Source: Triatoma infestans
Taxonomy: Eukaryota; Arthropoda; Insecta; Hemiptera; Reduviidae
Assembly (NCBI GenBank): GCA_011037195.1
Contig: JAAEAF010000193.1
Location: 1 to 64,000, forward strand
DNA: 64,000 nt
Reading direction: 5' to 3'
How positions within the stretch are numbered: position 1 is the first letter of the stretch; the number at the start of each line of letters is the position of its first letter. This document shows positions 1 to 11,509 of this stretch, in pieces. The notes beneath the pieces are model-generated. The model saw only the letters and a list, made by a program, of their open reading frames with translations. It was not told the DNA's origin and made no database searches. The translations under genes and the position numbers were made by a program.

Positions 1-793
1 AGCTGTTTTGTGTCCATTTGATGAAAGACATGTGTTTATTTCAAGTGATGTTGGAGGAAGGTTTTGACAAGATTTGTTCTGAAACTGCATGAGGATTAAC
101 AGACGATTTGTAATACCTTATAAACGAATTCAGTATAGACTAAATACTCATTATAAACTGTCGTCTCAGATTGGTTTTTAATGAGAGTTACAAAGTCGTT
201 TAAAAAAAAAAAATTACTGCTGAAGCTAGTTTTGAAAGTTATATGGCAAGATGCTCATAATTAAGTTTGTTTCCGCAAATTTTTCCAGAGTTATGAAATT
301 ATAAAGTAACTATAATCCACATAATAGTTCACTAATATTTTAATTTCATCATACAAATTATACATTTTATAACTAATTTATGAAATTAAGCACTAATAAT
401 TATAGCTCCATGCAATATATAAATCGGAAATAGAATTAACTCATGGGATTGAAACATTCCGTTTTGCTTGTTTCAATTACTTTAGTGATATAAAAAAAAA
501 AAACGTGCAAAAATTGGCTAACAAGTATTCGATTCTACCAACATCAAAGCTACATTGAAAAGCAGGCATCATGAAAATAATCATGTACATATATTTTTCT
601 GAAAAGTAGAAACAAACGAATGAATAATTAAAACTTTAAGATCATTAAACCCTTTTTTACTTTAAAGAACTAAATTTATATCTTAAAGTAATGCCTATAT
701 GTTTTCTGAAATTTGTTAATATTAATAGGTATACTTAGTTTTGGGAGGAAAATACACATTCGAAAAGGCATTTTTTTTTTTTCTTTTCCTCAC
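1..793. other. Left-edge region; possible last AGPAT exon
   Basis: AT-rich DNA without a clear long ORF. On the minus strand, an acceptor (tttcag) is followed by bases 78-41. Joined in phase to the AGPAT donor at 794, these encode about 12 residues (EQILSKPSSNIT) ending at TGA. They loosely resemble the VxVLPPIPTxGLT stretch that follows block IV in AGPATs. This could be a short terminal exon, but it would leave the protein about 40-50 residues shorter than usual. Nothing else is recognisable here. Confidence 0.3.
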
Positions 794-2068
794 CTCTATC
801 AAGAATACATTGCTCAGATTGAAGAAAGTAAAATCTCGTAAATACCACTGGTAGAATAGGCAACTGTGCGCTGATTGCTGCATGAAATGCACCTTTCTTG
901 AAGGCATGGATTTCACCCGTGTTTTTGCGAGTTCCTTCCGGGAACACCCACATTTTTATCTGTAAATTATATTGTTATTAGTCTCTGAGTAATTCATCAA
1001 TTGAAAAATCTACTAGCATAATCAACCAAATTTAAACTAATCAAAACTGCAACATAAAATACTTGTGAAAAATCAAAATAGCTAAACAACTTAAAAAAAA
1101 ATACTAACATTGAAAGGGTGATTAGGCATAACCATGCTCCATCTCATGTATGAAAAATAAATAAAACTAAAAAAAAATAAAAATTAATGTACAAAAATTT
1201 CCAAACTAAGGCATTCGCAGTAAAAATAAAAAATAAAAAAATGAAGAAAAAAGTAAAATGTATCTACAATATTATAAAGAGAAATACTTTGTTTTCTCGT
1301 AGTTGATTAATGGATTTGTTGATGGCCTGTCTAGAGGCTTCCGAATTTAGCCTATCAATAAAAACCAATCCACAAAGCCAAGCTGCCAAGCCAAATGGCC
1401 AAGCGTATAGTAACTCCTTTTTAGCGACAACGGTGCATTTCTTCATTACTGGCCACAGCTCAAACATTCCTAAAAACATAAAAAAAGTGTTAGTCTGGCT
1501 GTTAAAGTCTTGAAACTAAAGTATTCTTACATCATTGATAAAATACAAGTTATTTTATTAAGATGCTTGAAAGAAGAAACCATACTTCCCTCAATCGAAT
1601 GTTAAATCTTTTTTTATATATATAAACTATAGAACTGCAATACGTAAAAAAAAATATATATATGCAAATATAATAAAATACCTAATATGTCAATTGAACT
1701 TTGATGATTTGCAACTATGATATAAGGTTCATTTTTACTCAGATAAGAGCCTCCTCTAAGTTCCCATTTTAGACCTAAAAGATCAGATATATTTCTGCAG
1801 AGGTAGGAAGCCAATCTATATAACAAACATTTCAATTTACCAATAATACAAAATATATAAACTTCTAATTAAGAAAAAACCTACATCAAATTCTCCACAT
1901 TTCTTGGCTTCCAGACCATTACCGGAATAACTAATAAAGACGTAATCATTATATAGCCATAATAAGTAAAAAATTTGAAGTAATATCTAAAAACATTACT
2001 GTGTTCATAAAGTATTGGCATTAAAAGAAATATCGAAACAGTAAGTAATTCTGCCAAACTCATAGTAT
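794..2068 (-). CDS. AGPAT: 1-acylglycerol-3-phosphate O-acyltransferase, four exons, 3' part missing
   Basis: Converts lysophosphatidic acid to phosphatidic acid at the ER membrane, in phospholipid and triglyceride synthesis. Exons on the minus strand run 2063-1885 (ATG at 2063-2061, after an acceptor at 2069, so a 5' UTR exon lies upstream), 1815-1682, 1469-1288 and 959-794. Phases join cleanly into about 221 codons. Visible features are two hydrophobic N-terminal segments (about residues 5-20 and 33-50), block I NHQSSID (H97, D102 of the NHx4D catalytic motif), block II around FIDR (141-144), block III FPEGTR (171-176) and block IV LPILPVV. The family is usually about 270-290 residues, so roughly 50-60 C-terminal residues are absent. 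The next exon is either at 78-41 or outside the window. The assignment rests on four ordered motifs and is firm. Isoform (1 or 2) is not resolved. Confidence 0.88.
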
Positions 2069-3285
2069 CTGTGTAGAAGTCAGAAATTTATGCGAAAAAA
2101 TGGAAGTAAGATAATAAAAAAAATAATAGGTATCATTAATTATAGTTATTAACCCAGCGAAATAAATTCCAAAAACAGGTATTGAAGGGAAGCATAGACA
2201 ACATTAGTCTGGTTAATTAACCGCAATAAATTATTGAAGACATTTCAATTTCCGATATAGAAGACTCCATTTCAGCTAGAAATCGTAATACTTAAAGCGC
2301 GTACAAGCACACATTAGTCGTGATAACGAAATGCCTCTTTTACGCCATTCACGAGAATGATTACACCAGCACCATTATGATCTGGAATGCAATGGCAAGA
2401 TGGAGATACATTATGATCATATGGTGAGGTGCAATTAACAATTAGCCTTTTGAACGATTCGAAGAGTAAGGTTACATTTCATCGGGTTGTAAGAAAATTC
2501 AACTACTTAAGTTGAGGTAAGGTAAATAGAATCTCCTAATTTGTATTAGATATAACCAGTGTAAATAATAATAACTTTTTAAATAATTGTCAAAAAAAAA
2601 TGGTACATAACATTGTTTTAGAGATATTTTTCGTGTTAAGTTAAAAAGAATATACTATAACTTGAGCCAATTGTAGCTACTTAGAAATATCTTCATCATG
2701 TAATTTTTTCACAGTTTCTTTCTTGTGGTTAAAAAAAATTGTGAGACAGATTTTGCAGAATTAAAAGGGAAGTTTCAGTAAATCAAATCCCTATATAGGA
2801 AGTTGAGCAAATCTTAATGGAAGATTGCATGATGATCAAGTAGAGATTAAAAAAAAGATGTTCGAAACGTCTAATAAACTTTTAAGGAGAAATAGTTTTT
2901 TCTTTGGCCCCATTGAAACAATATTTTTTTCTTGCCAATATTATTTTCTTGTTTCATTAAAATTGGCCAGATAATTACTATTAGTTATAAAGAAAAGTTT
3001 AATCACTCTAAAAATGGTATTCAAATCGTCAGGCTTTAAAATTCAGTGAGATGTTTGTACGGAATTTGATAATTCTAAATTTCAATTCAACTTGTTTATA
3101 ATGATGACATTTTTTTCAGAAAGATAATTTTTTAACTTTGCGCTAGTTTTAAAATATTTATAATATTAATAATCTCTAAGAAATTAAGGCACTTGCCACA
3201 TAAACAACTTAATACAACCATGTTGGTATGGGCCAATGAAGAAAACTTAAACATCAGATTTTCTTCTTTGGCTCACGTATCATCG
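2069..3285. other. Intergenic AT-rich region
   Basis: No coding potential seen. It should contain the AGPAT 5' UTR exon and promoter, which I cannot place. Bases about 2845-2945 carry a degenerate copy of the repeat arm found at 10124-10222. Both share cgaaacgtc followed by a run ending ttctttggcccc. Confidence 0.4.
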
Positions 3286-3528
3286 TACCTGTATTTTTTT
3301 TTTTTAATTTAAGCAACATCTATTGTCATTGGCGGCGCCCGGAGCCTTCTGAGTGTTTTCTCCCGTTACAAACAACACTCACTTCCTAGGAGCTCACTGT
3401 CCATGAGCTGTAGAGGCTCCTAGGAAGAAAAAATCTAGGGCAGCACAGCTGGACTCGAACCCGGGACCTCCGCCTGTGAGTCCAGTGCGCAAACCACTGT
3501 GCTAATCCTTCCCCTTTCTACCTGTATT
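3286..3528 (-). mobile_element. tRNA-derived SINE with 10-bp target duplication (copy 1)
   Basis: A full-length SINE in minus orientation, with body about 3518-3296. Its tRNA-like head lies at the right, with B box ggactcgaacccg on the plus strand (reverse complement of GGGTTCGAGTCC). The tail is A-rich, seen as poly-T from 3294. Both ends carry tacctgtatt (3286-3295 and 3519-3528), a perfect target-site duplication, which indicates TPRT insertion by a partner LINE. The central body contains the family-specific cctaggagcc and ggctccgggcgcc motifs shared with the other copies in this window. Confidence 0.88.
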
Positions 3529-4403
3529 ACTAACAACGACCATACTTAATTATTGAAAAACAACTTAAATATTTTTCTCCTCCAGGTACTAGTTCAGGCT
3601 GTTGATAGTGGTTGCATAGATAAGAAAAAAATGTAAGATCTACACAGGAACGAAGATTAAAATTAATGTACTTTCTTTATATCTCACAATGGGTAATTAT
3701 ACATGTAATACTTATTATTAAATATGTAATGAGAATATTATGCAAAGAAATAATGTTTAGTAAATTTATAGTTGCACTTCTAAGGGTTACTTTACTAATC
3801 ACTGATCAATTTAAAAGACCCATAGGTCAACGCCTGCTTTCTATAAGTAAATTCACTTACAAAGAAGTGAACCACTTATATCCTTCTCGGAGGCATACTA
3901 ATTTAGGAATTTAGATTAGATTAGATTCTATGAGGGTTGGCTATTAAGCCCAAACTTGAAGGTTCAGTTCCTTCTCTTGAAAGAGAAGAAATCAGCCACA
4001 CAAGCCTTTCACTCTGACGATCAGGATGCTGTTTCTTCTTCTTCTTTCTAACTAAACTTATACCGTCTATCTGTTGTCAAGCCCATGCGATGCATGTGCT
4101 TAGCAATCAATTGGTTATATAAATTAAAATCTCATAGAGTTATGTAGTAGTATTTGTAACAAACAAGAACCAGAAGACTTATTCACCTTTTATTTTCTGT
4201 CCGTGTATTCCCCATTAAGGTTACACTATTTACAATTTATAATTAACAGTAATTATTTTGATTTTTCTTTAATTTTGCGTGATATAAATATTATAGATAT
4301 AAGAAACTTATTTTATTTTGCTGGAATAAATAGTTATTTTTTGTTTTTATTTTCATAGCTTCATCTAATTGTATTTTGCTTTTATATTAGTGCTGTTAGT
4401 ATT

Positions 4404-7157
4404 TTTTTTTTTTTTTGTATTTAACTGAGGGGGGGTTGCCCCTACGGCACAAATTTTTGGGCTTACCACCCACTCAAAAAAAAAAAACCCCCCTCACCCC
4501 TCACAGGCACTGTCCACCCTACCCCGGAACTGCTTATGGTACTACTTCGGGATGGTGCCTCGTAATGCCACTACGGGCTGCCTCCGGCCTAGCTGGACCC
4601 CGTCCTCGGGAGGTCGAGGTGTCTACTCATTTCGCCTATCTTCATCCGCAGGACCGTCCGGACAAAGGTAGCCACCCAGTCCCAACGATCCGCTCCGGCG
4701 AGCATGGCCCTCACCACCGTATCCGGGGAGATCCTCCCGATTTCCGCTTCCAATCTCCGCCGTTCTCGGTCCCATCTGCCGCACCTAAAAAAGGTATGAA
4801 AAGCATCGTCTCTTTCTCCATCCCCGTAGATGCACGACGGGTCTCCCACTTTCCCCACCCTCCTCAGGTACGCGGCAAAACAGCCATGTCCTGTGAGAAA
4901 TTGGGTGAGGAAGTAGTCGACCTCGCCATGCCGCCTACTTACCCATTCCAACAGACTGGGGATAAGCTTCACGGTCCACCTACCGCGGTGCTCATTCTCC
5001 CAACGCTCCTGCCACCTTTGCAGTGTGGCCCGTCTGGCCTCAGCCTGGCATTTGCTTCGACTGGCTCTCCCTTCCTCTTCCAAACCTCCCGCCTCTCCCT
5101 GGCCTGAAGGTCAATCGGGATCACCCCTGCGATCACTAGGACAGCCGGCTCAGATACCGTCCGGTACGCGCTGGCTATCCTAAGCGCCCCCCTTCTTTGT
5201 ACCGCGGCCATACGTCTCCGGTGTCTCGCCTTTGTAAGAGCGCTAGCCCAGATCTCACAGCCATACAGGAGGACGGCGTCCGCGACAGACATGAGGAGCC
5301 GGCGTCTGCTGGCCCTCGGTCCTCCCACATTCGCCATCAACCTGCTCAGACTCATAACCACCTTCGCCGCTTTCTCCGAAGAGCGCCGCACCTGCTCCCA
5401 AAAGGTCAGTTTTGCATCCAGATGCACCCCTAAGTACTTGACGGAGCTTTGAGGTTTCAGCGTTCTGCCATCTATCCTCAGGTCCCAAGCACCTGGGAGC
5501 CGACGCCTAGTAAGCAGCACCACCTCTGTCTTGTCTGGGGCCAAGCTCAGACCATGTTTGTCTAGCCAAGCCGTTACGCGCCTCATCACCTTTCGGAGCT
5601 TAATATGCGCCACCTCATGGTCCCTAGCTATCACCACCGCGGCGATGTCGTCCGCATACCCCACCAAAAAAGAGTCCTCCGGCATATCCATGCGCAGGAT
5701 GCCGTCGTAGGCCACATTCCATAAATCAGGTCCCAAAATAGAGCCCTGAGTCGCCCCTCCCGTTACCACTATACTGCGGGATCCCTCCACGGTGTCATAG
5801 CATAAAAATCTGTCCCTAAGGTAACTACGTACCACCCGGAGCAGATATTCCGGCACTCGGAACGCGGTTTCCAGGGCCGCCAGCATATCCCCCCACCTTA
5901 CCGAGTTAAAGGCGTTCCGGACATCCAGCGTAGCCAATAGCACAATACGCTTTGTCCGCCACGACCCAGACTGCGCGCTATGTGCGGCTCTCACCACTTC
6001 TTCCCTGCCCCTATAGTGGACCGACCACGTCTAAAACCATACTGCCGCGCGGACAGATCCCCGGCCTCGCTGATCGCTACCGCCAAACGAGGCTTAAGAA
6101 GCCTCTCCAGGAGCTTTCCCGCAGTGTCTAGCAGACACAACGGCCTGTATGCTGAGGGCAAGCTCGGGTCCCCTTTCCCCTTACTAACCAGGACCAATTT
6201 CTGCACCTGCACCTTCCACCGCTTGGGGAAGACTCCTTCCCTCAGACACCTATTGTACATGTTCAACAGCAGTTGAGGACACACTCTAGCAATTACCTTT
6301 AATACCTCTGTAGGAATGCCATCCGGCCCCGGCGCCTTCCTATTGTGGAGTAGACCCACCGCGTCTTCGAGGTCTTCTGTCGTGAACAGTCGTACATCCT
6401 CTAATGGGGCAGTATACTGCTCTCTCTCACTTATCGGGTGGGTAGGGAATAATTCCCGCACTATCCCGTCCATCAATGCAGGGTCCAAGCTTGGCCCAGG
6501 TGATTGTGCCTTTAACCAACGCATCACTATTTTATAACCCAGGCCCCATGGGTCCTTATCTACCTCTTCCCGCAAGGCCTCCCACCTGCGGCGCTTACTC
6601 TCTATAATCGCCCGTTTAAGGTCCCGCCTCGCCTGGCAGAACTCAGAGTACTGCTCGTTCCCCGTATTTCTATTACCTCTTCTGGCTCTAGTAACAGCTC
6701 TCCGGAGCCGTAAGCATCTTCTCCTGAGCTCGGCGATGTCATCCGTCCACCAGTAAACCGCAGCCCTCCTTCCTTGGCCCTTAGACCTCCTTGGCATGGA
6801 CATATCACATGCGCGCCGAATAAGCCGCATGGTAGCCTCCGCGATATCTTCAGGTGTACCTTCCCTATTTAGTACCGCAGAATGTTCCGATTCAATGACC
6901 TCTGAGAGGACCCTTTCGTCCATTTTATCCACCCTCCATCCGTTCACCCTTCTCTGGTTATACCTCCCCGCGCGTTGGCCAGTGCACATCTCGAGGTGAT
7001 ATATTGGTGATCACTACCCGTGTAGTCCTCTATCACCCTCCATCCCACCACCTCTCGCTCTAAGCGGTCTGACACCAATGTGATGTCCGGGATCGTCCCT
7101 ATCTGTCCGGGTCTTCGAAATGTGGGCGTACTGCCTACATTAGCCACTGCCAGTCCC
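4404..7157 (-). mobile_element. R1-clade non-LTR retrotransposon, 5'-truncated
   Basis: A 2.75-kb GC-rich insertion in AT-rich host DNA. On the minus strand it reads the end of an APE endonuclease (GSDHQYI), a linker, reverse transcriptase and a C-terminal zinc-finger region, then ends in poly(A) (poly-T at 4402-4416). It is flanked by a perfect 15-bp duplication, agtgctgttagtatt, at 4389-4403 and 7158-7172. The 5' end is cut inside the endonuclease domain, as is usual for incomplete target-primed reverse transcription. The style of RT motifs (TQGSILGPDLWN, GYADDIAAV) fits the R1 clade of the R1/Jockey group. It is not an rDNA insertion, so it is not R1 itself. Confidence 0.93.
4589..7155 (-). 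pseudogene. Retrotransposon pol (endonuclease end, RT, zinc-finger tail) with three frameshifts
   Basis: The reading frame is broken into four pieces on the minus strand: endonuclease end about 7155-6946, linker and RT fingers 6989-5991, RT palm and thumb 5997-4969, and C-terminal region 5083-4589. Motifs run in the expected order: SDHQY (EN), KAPGPDGIP, QYGFRRGRST, LDVRNAFNSV, TQGSILGP, YADD, KYLGVHLD, then LTGHGCFAAYL with a Cys/His tail. The frame changes near 6960-6985, 6000-6008 and 5075-5085. At least the first two fall beside short G runs, so they could be assembly indels instead of true decay. As written, no functional polyprotein is possible. Antisense ORFs across this block (such as plus 4415-5107) are shadows. 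Confidence 0.9.
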
Positions 7158-7240
7158 AGTGCTGTTAGTATTAGTAAATATTTATGTATTGGTGTTCGAC
7201 CGAACACTTTGTATAGAGCATTGCCCTGATAAATAAAATT

Positions 7241-8060
7241 ATTATTATTATATTAAGTCTGCCCTAACCACAACAGAAGTATCATCCGCAAAGCCATGGA
7301 TTGAACATCTAGCAGGTCAAGTTCCATTAATAGTTCGTCTATGACCATGCACCTAGAGGAGGAGATAGGACTTCTCCCTGGGGGCAGCCCCTAGTAGTCG
7401 TTTCCTAGCGTTTCCCCAAAATGACTCGTATTGTTCTTCATATCTTGAGCAGGCCCGGTCGCCGCTATGCCTTTCCTATGCCAGGGTAATTGAGCTGAAG
7501 GTCGTGTGGTGATTTATAGGATTCCACATGCTTTATTGCCCATAAAATCCTTTGTATTTTATGCAATTCTTAGCCACGGCCCAGACCCTTGGACTCCGGA
7601 CGTATTCCAGACCCCAGAGGTTCCTCACCCTGCTGTTCCCTATCTGGGTTCGGGAAAGCGGACCTGTACAAGTGTTACAGGGTACCTCTTCCCGACTCGG
7701 TAAAATCACCATTTAGCATCCTGATCGTCCTCAGCGAGTTTACTAGTGTTTTAGATAAAATTCTATAGAGTCTAGTCCTCTCAGAGATCATTTCTACCTC
7801 CTCACACAGCTTTCACCACGCGTTCCTTTTAGCTTTCCTCAAGGCTATATTGTAAGACGTAAGGGCCTCACGGTATTTCTCCCATGTTCCCTTTTGCTTG
7901 GACGCAATCGGGATCCTAAGTTTTTTCAGAGATCTGCCAACTGCACTTCTAATAAATGCTTTTTATGTCTCCGCCAGTTATCCCGAAAGGCATTCAGTAT
8001 CACCCCTGCAGCTGATCCGCACCGTCCTCCATGTCAACCCGGGTCTTTGAGGGATTCTTG
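7241..8060 (-). pseudogene. Decayed non-LTR retrotransposon relic (RT)
   Basis: On the minus strand, several frames give RT-like pieces in order. Around 7950-7700 is a Lys/Arg-rich linker (GTWEKYREALTSYNIALRKA). Near 7390-7330 is a palm segment (CMVIDELLMELD). Near 7300-7280 is HGFADDTSVVVR, a degenerate Y/FADD active site. Many stops and frameshifts are present. An attattattatt run at 7241-7255 may be its 3' tail. The clade is not assignable. It abuts the R1-clade insertion but is clearly older. Confidence 0.55.
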
Positions 8061-8687
8061 GCTGTGTTAATGTTTTAGCTGAGGTCCCGCCTGTATATGC
8101 AGTCCATATTCCTGGGATTCCAAGTCAATATTGAGAAGCAGTGGTTTTCAGAGGCGCTTTTTCCCTGGTATAAAGGGAGTGGTGGTTTGAAAAGGAATAA
8201 ATTACTTATCTTTTTTTTTTTTGAAAGCCTGCGCTCTGGTAGTATCACAACTGTGCAATCTCCAAAGTGCGTTTATTGGTGGTTAAACAAAAAACAAAAA
8301 TTGTGGGATTGGGTTCGATTCCCAGTCTTCGCCTTGGATTTATTTGATGTATTAATATGATTTATATATAGAACAGTTTGTTTGCTATCCGTCTCCATCC
8401 ACGACATCTGACGTTAGTTGTAAGTAAAACCTGTCTGTAAAAATAGGCATTTATCTTTTCTTGCTGATATATGCGAGAAAGAATGCTTTCAATACAATAC
8501 CATTTCAGTTTTCAACGTATAAAAAATAAACCATATGAAGTACCTTCCTTAGCAGTTAGTTACGCATTTAGTACATATTTGATATTCATCAATGAAAGCA
8601 AAATTGTTATCACACAACAATCTCAGTATGCTGCTATAAATCGATGTACTTTTTCCAATTTTTATTTATTTATTTATTTTTTTTCAG
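8061..8687. other. Region upstream of CutA
   Basis: No gene recognised. It ends with a polypyrimidine tract and acceptor (ttttcag at 8681-8687) feeding the first coding exon of CutA, so the 5' UTR exon and promoter must lie further left. Confidence 0.5.
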
Positions 8688-8696
8688 GTATAGAGA

Positions 8697-9560
8697 ATGT
8701 TTTGTAGAAGCAGTGTTTCTATTGCCTTGCTTTTGTTTATGATTTGCTTCAGATTTATTTCGTCTAATATGACATCCGTGGCATACAAAGCTGGAACTCA
8801 TTCGGTTGCTTATGTAACTGCTCCGTCAGAAGAAGTTGCTAAGAAATTAGCCAAGTGAGTTCAATATACGTAAACGTAAATAGGTAGTTTTATCTTTACA
8901 ACCTTTTCCTTTTATTTAAATCTCTCTTAATTACTTGATTACCTAAAACTAACAAATTTCTTTTGTTCAGGGGTGCTGTAGAAAATGAATTAGCCGCCTG
9001 TGTTAACATAATTCCCAAAATTACATCAATGTAAGTCTATTGTGCTCAAGATCTTACTTTTAAGATCTTTTTAAAGTGTAATAAAAAATTCTTAAAAAGT
9101 ATAAAAATAATTTAATTATTTTCAGTTATAAATGGAAAGGTGAAATTAATGAGGATCCTGAAGTCCTCATGGTAATTAATTTTTTCTAATTAAAATCTCA
9201 GGCATGTTTTTCTTTTTTGTTTTTGTTGTAAATGATTTGTATTTCAGATTTTAAAGACTAGAACATCTAAGGTTTCGGAGTTATCGGATTATATTAGGTA
9301 ATTAACTTAATAAATTATATTTACGACAAATTCCCTCGAGATATAAGTAATCCATTATTATGTCCTTTTATTAAGGAAACATCATCCTTACGAAGTTTGT
9401 GAAGTCATATCTACTAAGGTAAATTAAAACAAAATTAGTAGGGAATATGTGAAAGGTATATATTTTTATATTAATTGGAATCATTTTTCTATAGATTGAA
9501 GATGGTAATCCTGCCTATCTGAATTGGGTTTCATCGGAAGTACCCGAGACTAAAAATTAA
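8697..9560 (+). CDS. CUTA: CutA divalent-ion tolerance protein homologue
   Basis: A complete six-exon gene with coding exons 8697-8854, 8971-9030, 9126-9171, 9248-9297, 9376-9418 and 9495-9560. All junctions are GT-AG and the phases join to 140 residues. The first exon supplies a hydrophobic N-terminal segment (about residues 8-20), as in animal CUTA proteins, which can be secretory or membrane-anchored. The CutA fold follows, with the family signatures ENELAACVNIIPKITSIY, WKGEI, LKTR and KHHPYEV. CutA proteins form very stable trimers. Bacterial members are linked to copper tolerance, and animal CUTA has been linked to acetylcholinesterase processing, so the precise role here is open. An AATAAA lies at 9777-9782. 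The length is typical for the family. Confidence 0.95.
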
Positions 9561-9776
9561 TGGTTCCTTTTATCTTTCAAATACCAAGATTCTCAGTAAT
9601 GGTTTTCTAATTTTCAAGCAAAGAATTTGTGTTTTTATTTTGAACAGCATTTGTATGAATTCTGAATAATGTAATACTGTATGCAGTTACAATTATATTT
9701 TTTTAATGGCATTATTAACATTCGGGATTTCCTTTTTAATGTATTCTGTTACAAGTGTTCTTGCCAATGGCCATCA

Positions 9777-9782
9777 AATAAA
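9777..9782 (+). terminator. Poly(A) signal of CutA
   Basis: A canonical AATAAA 217 bp after the CutA stop codon. No competing signal of this form was noticed nearer the stop. Confidence 0.55.
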
Positions 9783-9819
9783 TCTAATTTCTTATTCTTT
9801 TTTAGCACTAAGGAAAATG

Positions 9820-9851
<32 letters not shown>

Positions 9852-10000
9852 GCCTATATGAAGAATACATTTTAAATCTGAAGAGAAAAGTTTAAAATAA
9901 AATTTTAGACTGGTAGTTTCTATTTCTGAAAATGCATTATTTAATACTTAAGTATTCTGTTATAATATTGTTGGTTTAGAATAGTAGAATTGTTATTAAA

Positions 10001-10222
10001 AAAGCAAAATGTTGGTTGGCTGGGCCCAAAAAAACTTGTGAACTTTAAAAGTTTATTCTATCGATGTTTAGGACACCTTTCTCAGGTTTGTCAAGGAGAG
10101 GTAGAGAGTTAAATACTCTCTAATCCGAGGAAAGACACCAAAAGTGTCCGAAACGTCGATAGAATACATTTTTAAAGCTGAGAAGTTATTTCTTTGGCCC
10201 CAGCCAATTAACATTTTGCTTT
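10001..10222. repeat. Imperfect inverted-repeat element, about 90-bp arms
   Basis: The left arm (10001-10087) and right arm (about 10124-10222) are reverse complements at roughly 80-85 percent by eye. Shared blocks are aaagcaaaatgtt, ggctggg(g)cc, tattctatcga and gtttmggacac. A 35-40 bp spacer separates them. The right arm carries gtgtccgaaacgtcg, a motif family also seen at 2870, 12050 and 51950. It may be a foldback-type element or two inverted solo repeats. Confidence 0.7.
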
Positions 10223-10451
10223 TTGCATTTTTTGGGGGATGAAGTTGAACGATCACCTGCTCGTGGTGCAGTCTAAACGATCAACAACTGCCGCCTGTAA
10301 TCGTGCGACACCCAAGAAGATGCAACGTTGCATACCACCGAATAATGCAATCGGCTCTTCTCAGGGTCTTGACTCCCTCTGTATTTGTTTTTGAAATGCA
10401 GGTGGTCTGATAAGAACAAAGTTCACTGAACTATTACATTTATTAAAAATT

Positions 10452-10501
10452 AGGTGTAGGGTATAAGTCGTTATACCGATAACGACTTATACCCTACACC
10501 T
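10452..10501. repeat. Perfect 23-bp inverted repeat with 4-nt loop
   Basis: Bases 10452-10474 (aggtgtagggtataagtc...) are the exact reverse complement of 10479-10501, with accg between them. The 50-bp stretch would form a perfect hairpin in either strand. It lies just upstream of a non-LTR endonuclease remnant. Confidence 0.9.
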
Positions 10502-10569
10502 GGCTGTCATATTTACAAGCCTAAAAGATCCAGATAGATAGCGCTTGGTATAATAGGTGGAGTTAAAAA

Positions 10570-10900
10570 ACGTCTCACATCCAACTTTTGAAATCTTACA
10601 CGAGATGGTGGGAGGTAACGTGCTTGAGGCAGCGTTAATTATCTTACGAAAACAAAACACCCGTTTCTAGGTTATTGCTCTGTACAATCCCCTCAACAAT
10701 AAACTGACATTGATAAGTAAACAGATAAAGGCACTCATACACTGATAGTTGGAGATTTCAACGCCCCTTCGAGACGATGAGCTATAGAAAAACAATTGCA
10801 ACGAGTGTGATTATTGAAGATTTCGTAGACGACAATATTCTGGATGTACCCAAATCGGGGCCAATGTTTTTATTCTTTACTGAGCACCGGAACTAAAAAA
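10570..10900 (+). pseudogene. Non-LTR retrotransposon endonuclease remnant
   Basis: Plus-strand frames give VIALYNPLNNKLTL and then LIVGDFNAP (near 10755), the GDFNA signature of APE-type endonucleases, followed by a region like DFVDDNILDVPKSGP. Frames are interrupted and no RT follows. It is a fossil fragment of unassigned clade. Confidence 0.6.
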
Positions 10901-11509
10901 ACATTCAGCAAAATGGCGATTCCGGTTGATGGATTTTGCCCGAAATCTTATGAAAATCTAATTGTAAGAGAAAGTAAAAATAACATTAATTGCTGTACAA
11001 ATTTCATTTGTATTTGTTTTATCATTTTATTGTAAACATTTTTGTTTAATGTGGTTCTGAGGAATCTGATACATTAAAATTAGTGTGTTTGTTCAATATT
11101 ATTGGCCTTACTACAATATAATCATTCTCTACCGCTTCTTTTGTTAGGTTGGCACTTGTCTCCCCACCATCTATATATGTATTTGGGCATACGAATAAAA
11201 TTCTATATAAGATTTGCCATTTTATACATAAATGTATTAAGAGGAGTAAGAGAAAGTCGTGTAAGTGGTCACACCAGATTTTTTAATGAAAATTCTGAGT
11301 AAATTTTCCATAGTATCCCAAACCTGGAAGGTGTTGCTCATAATTGAGCGAGATGCAGCATAAAATGCTTTTAACTTTGAATTTAATGGTATTGAAATTG
11401 TCAATTAATTTAGACCAAGTACAATTCATGGCAAAGTTTGACCTTCGTAATTTTTCTTTAAAATATTGCTCATAAGAGGGAAGGTGTGAGAAGTACTTCT
11501 AAATAATTA

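Noticed and set aside
4415..5107. 230-codon plus-strand ORF
   Set aside because: Antisense to the R1-clade retrotransposon 3' region. The minus strand carries the RT zinc-finger motifs, and GC-rich composition keeps the other strand open.
8290..8335. B-box-like gggttcgattcccag, possible tRNA or SINE
   Set aside because: No A box at the right distance and no acceptor or D-stem pairing. It could be a worn SINE head but is not supportable.
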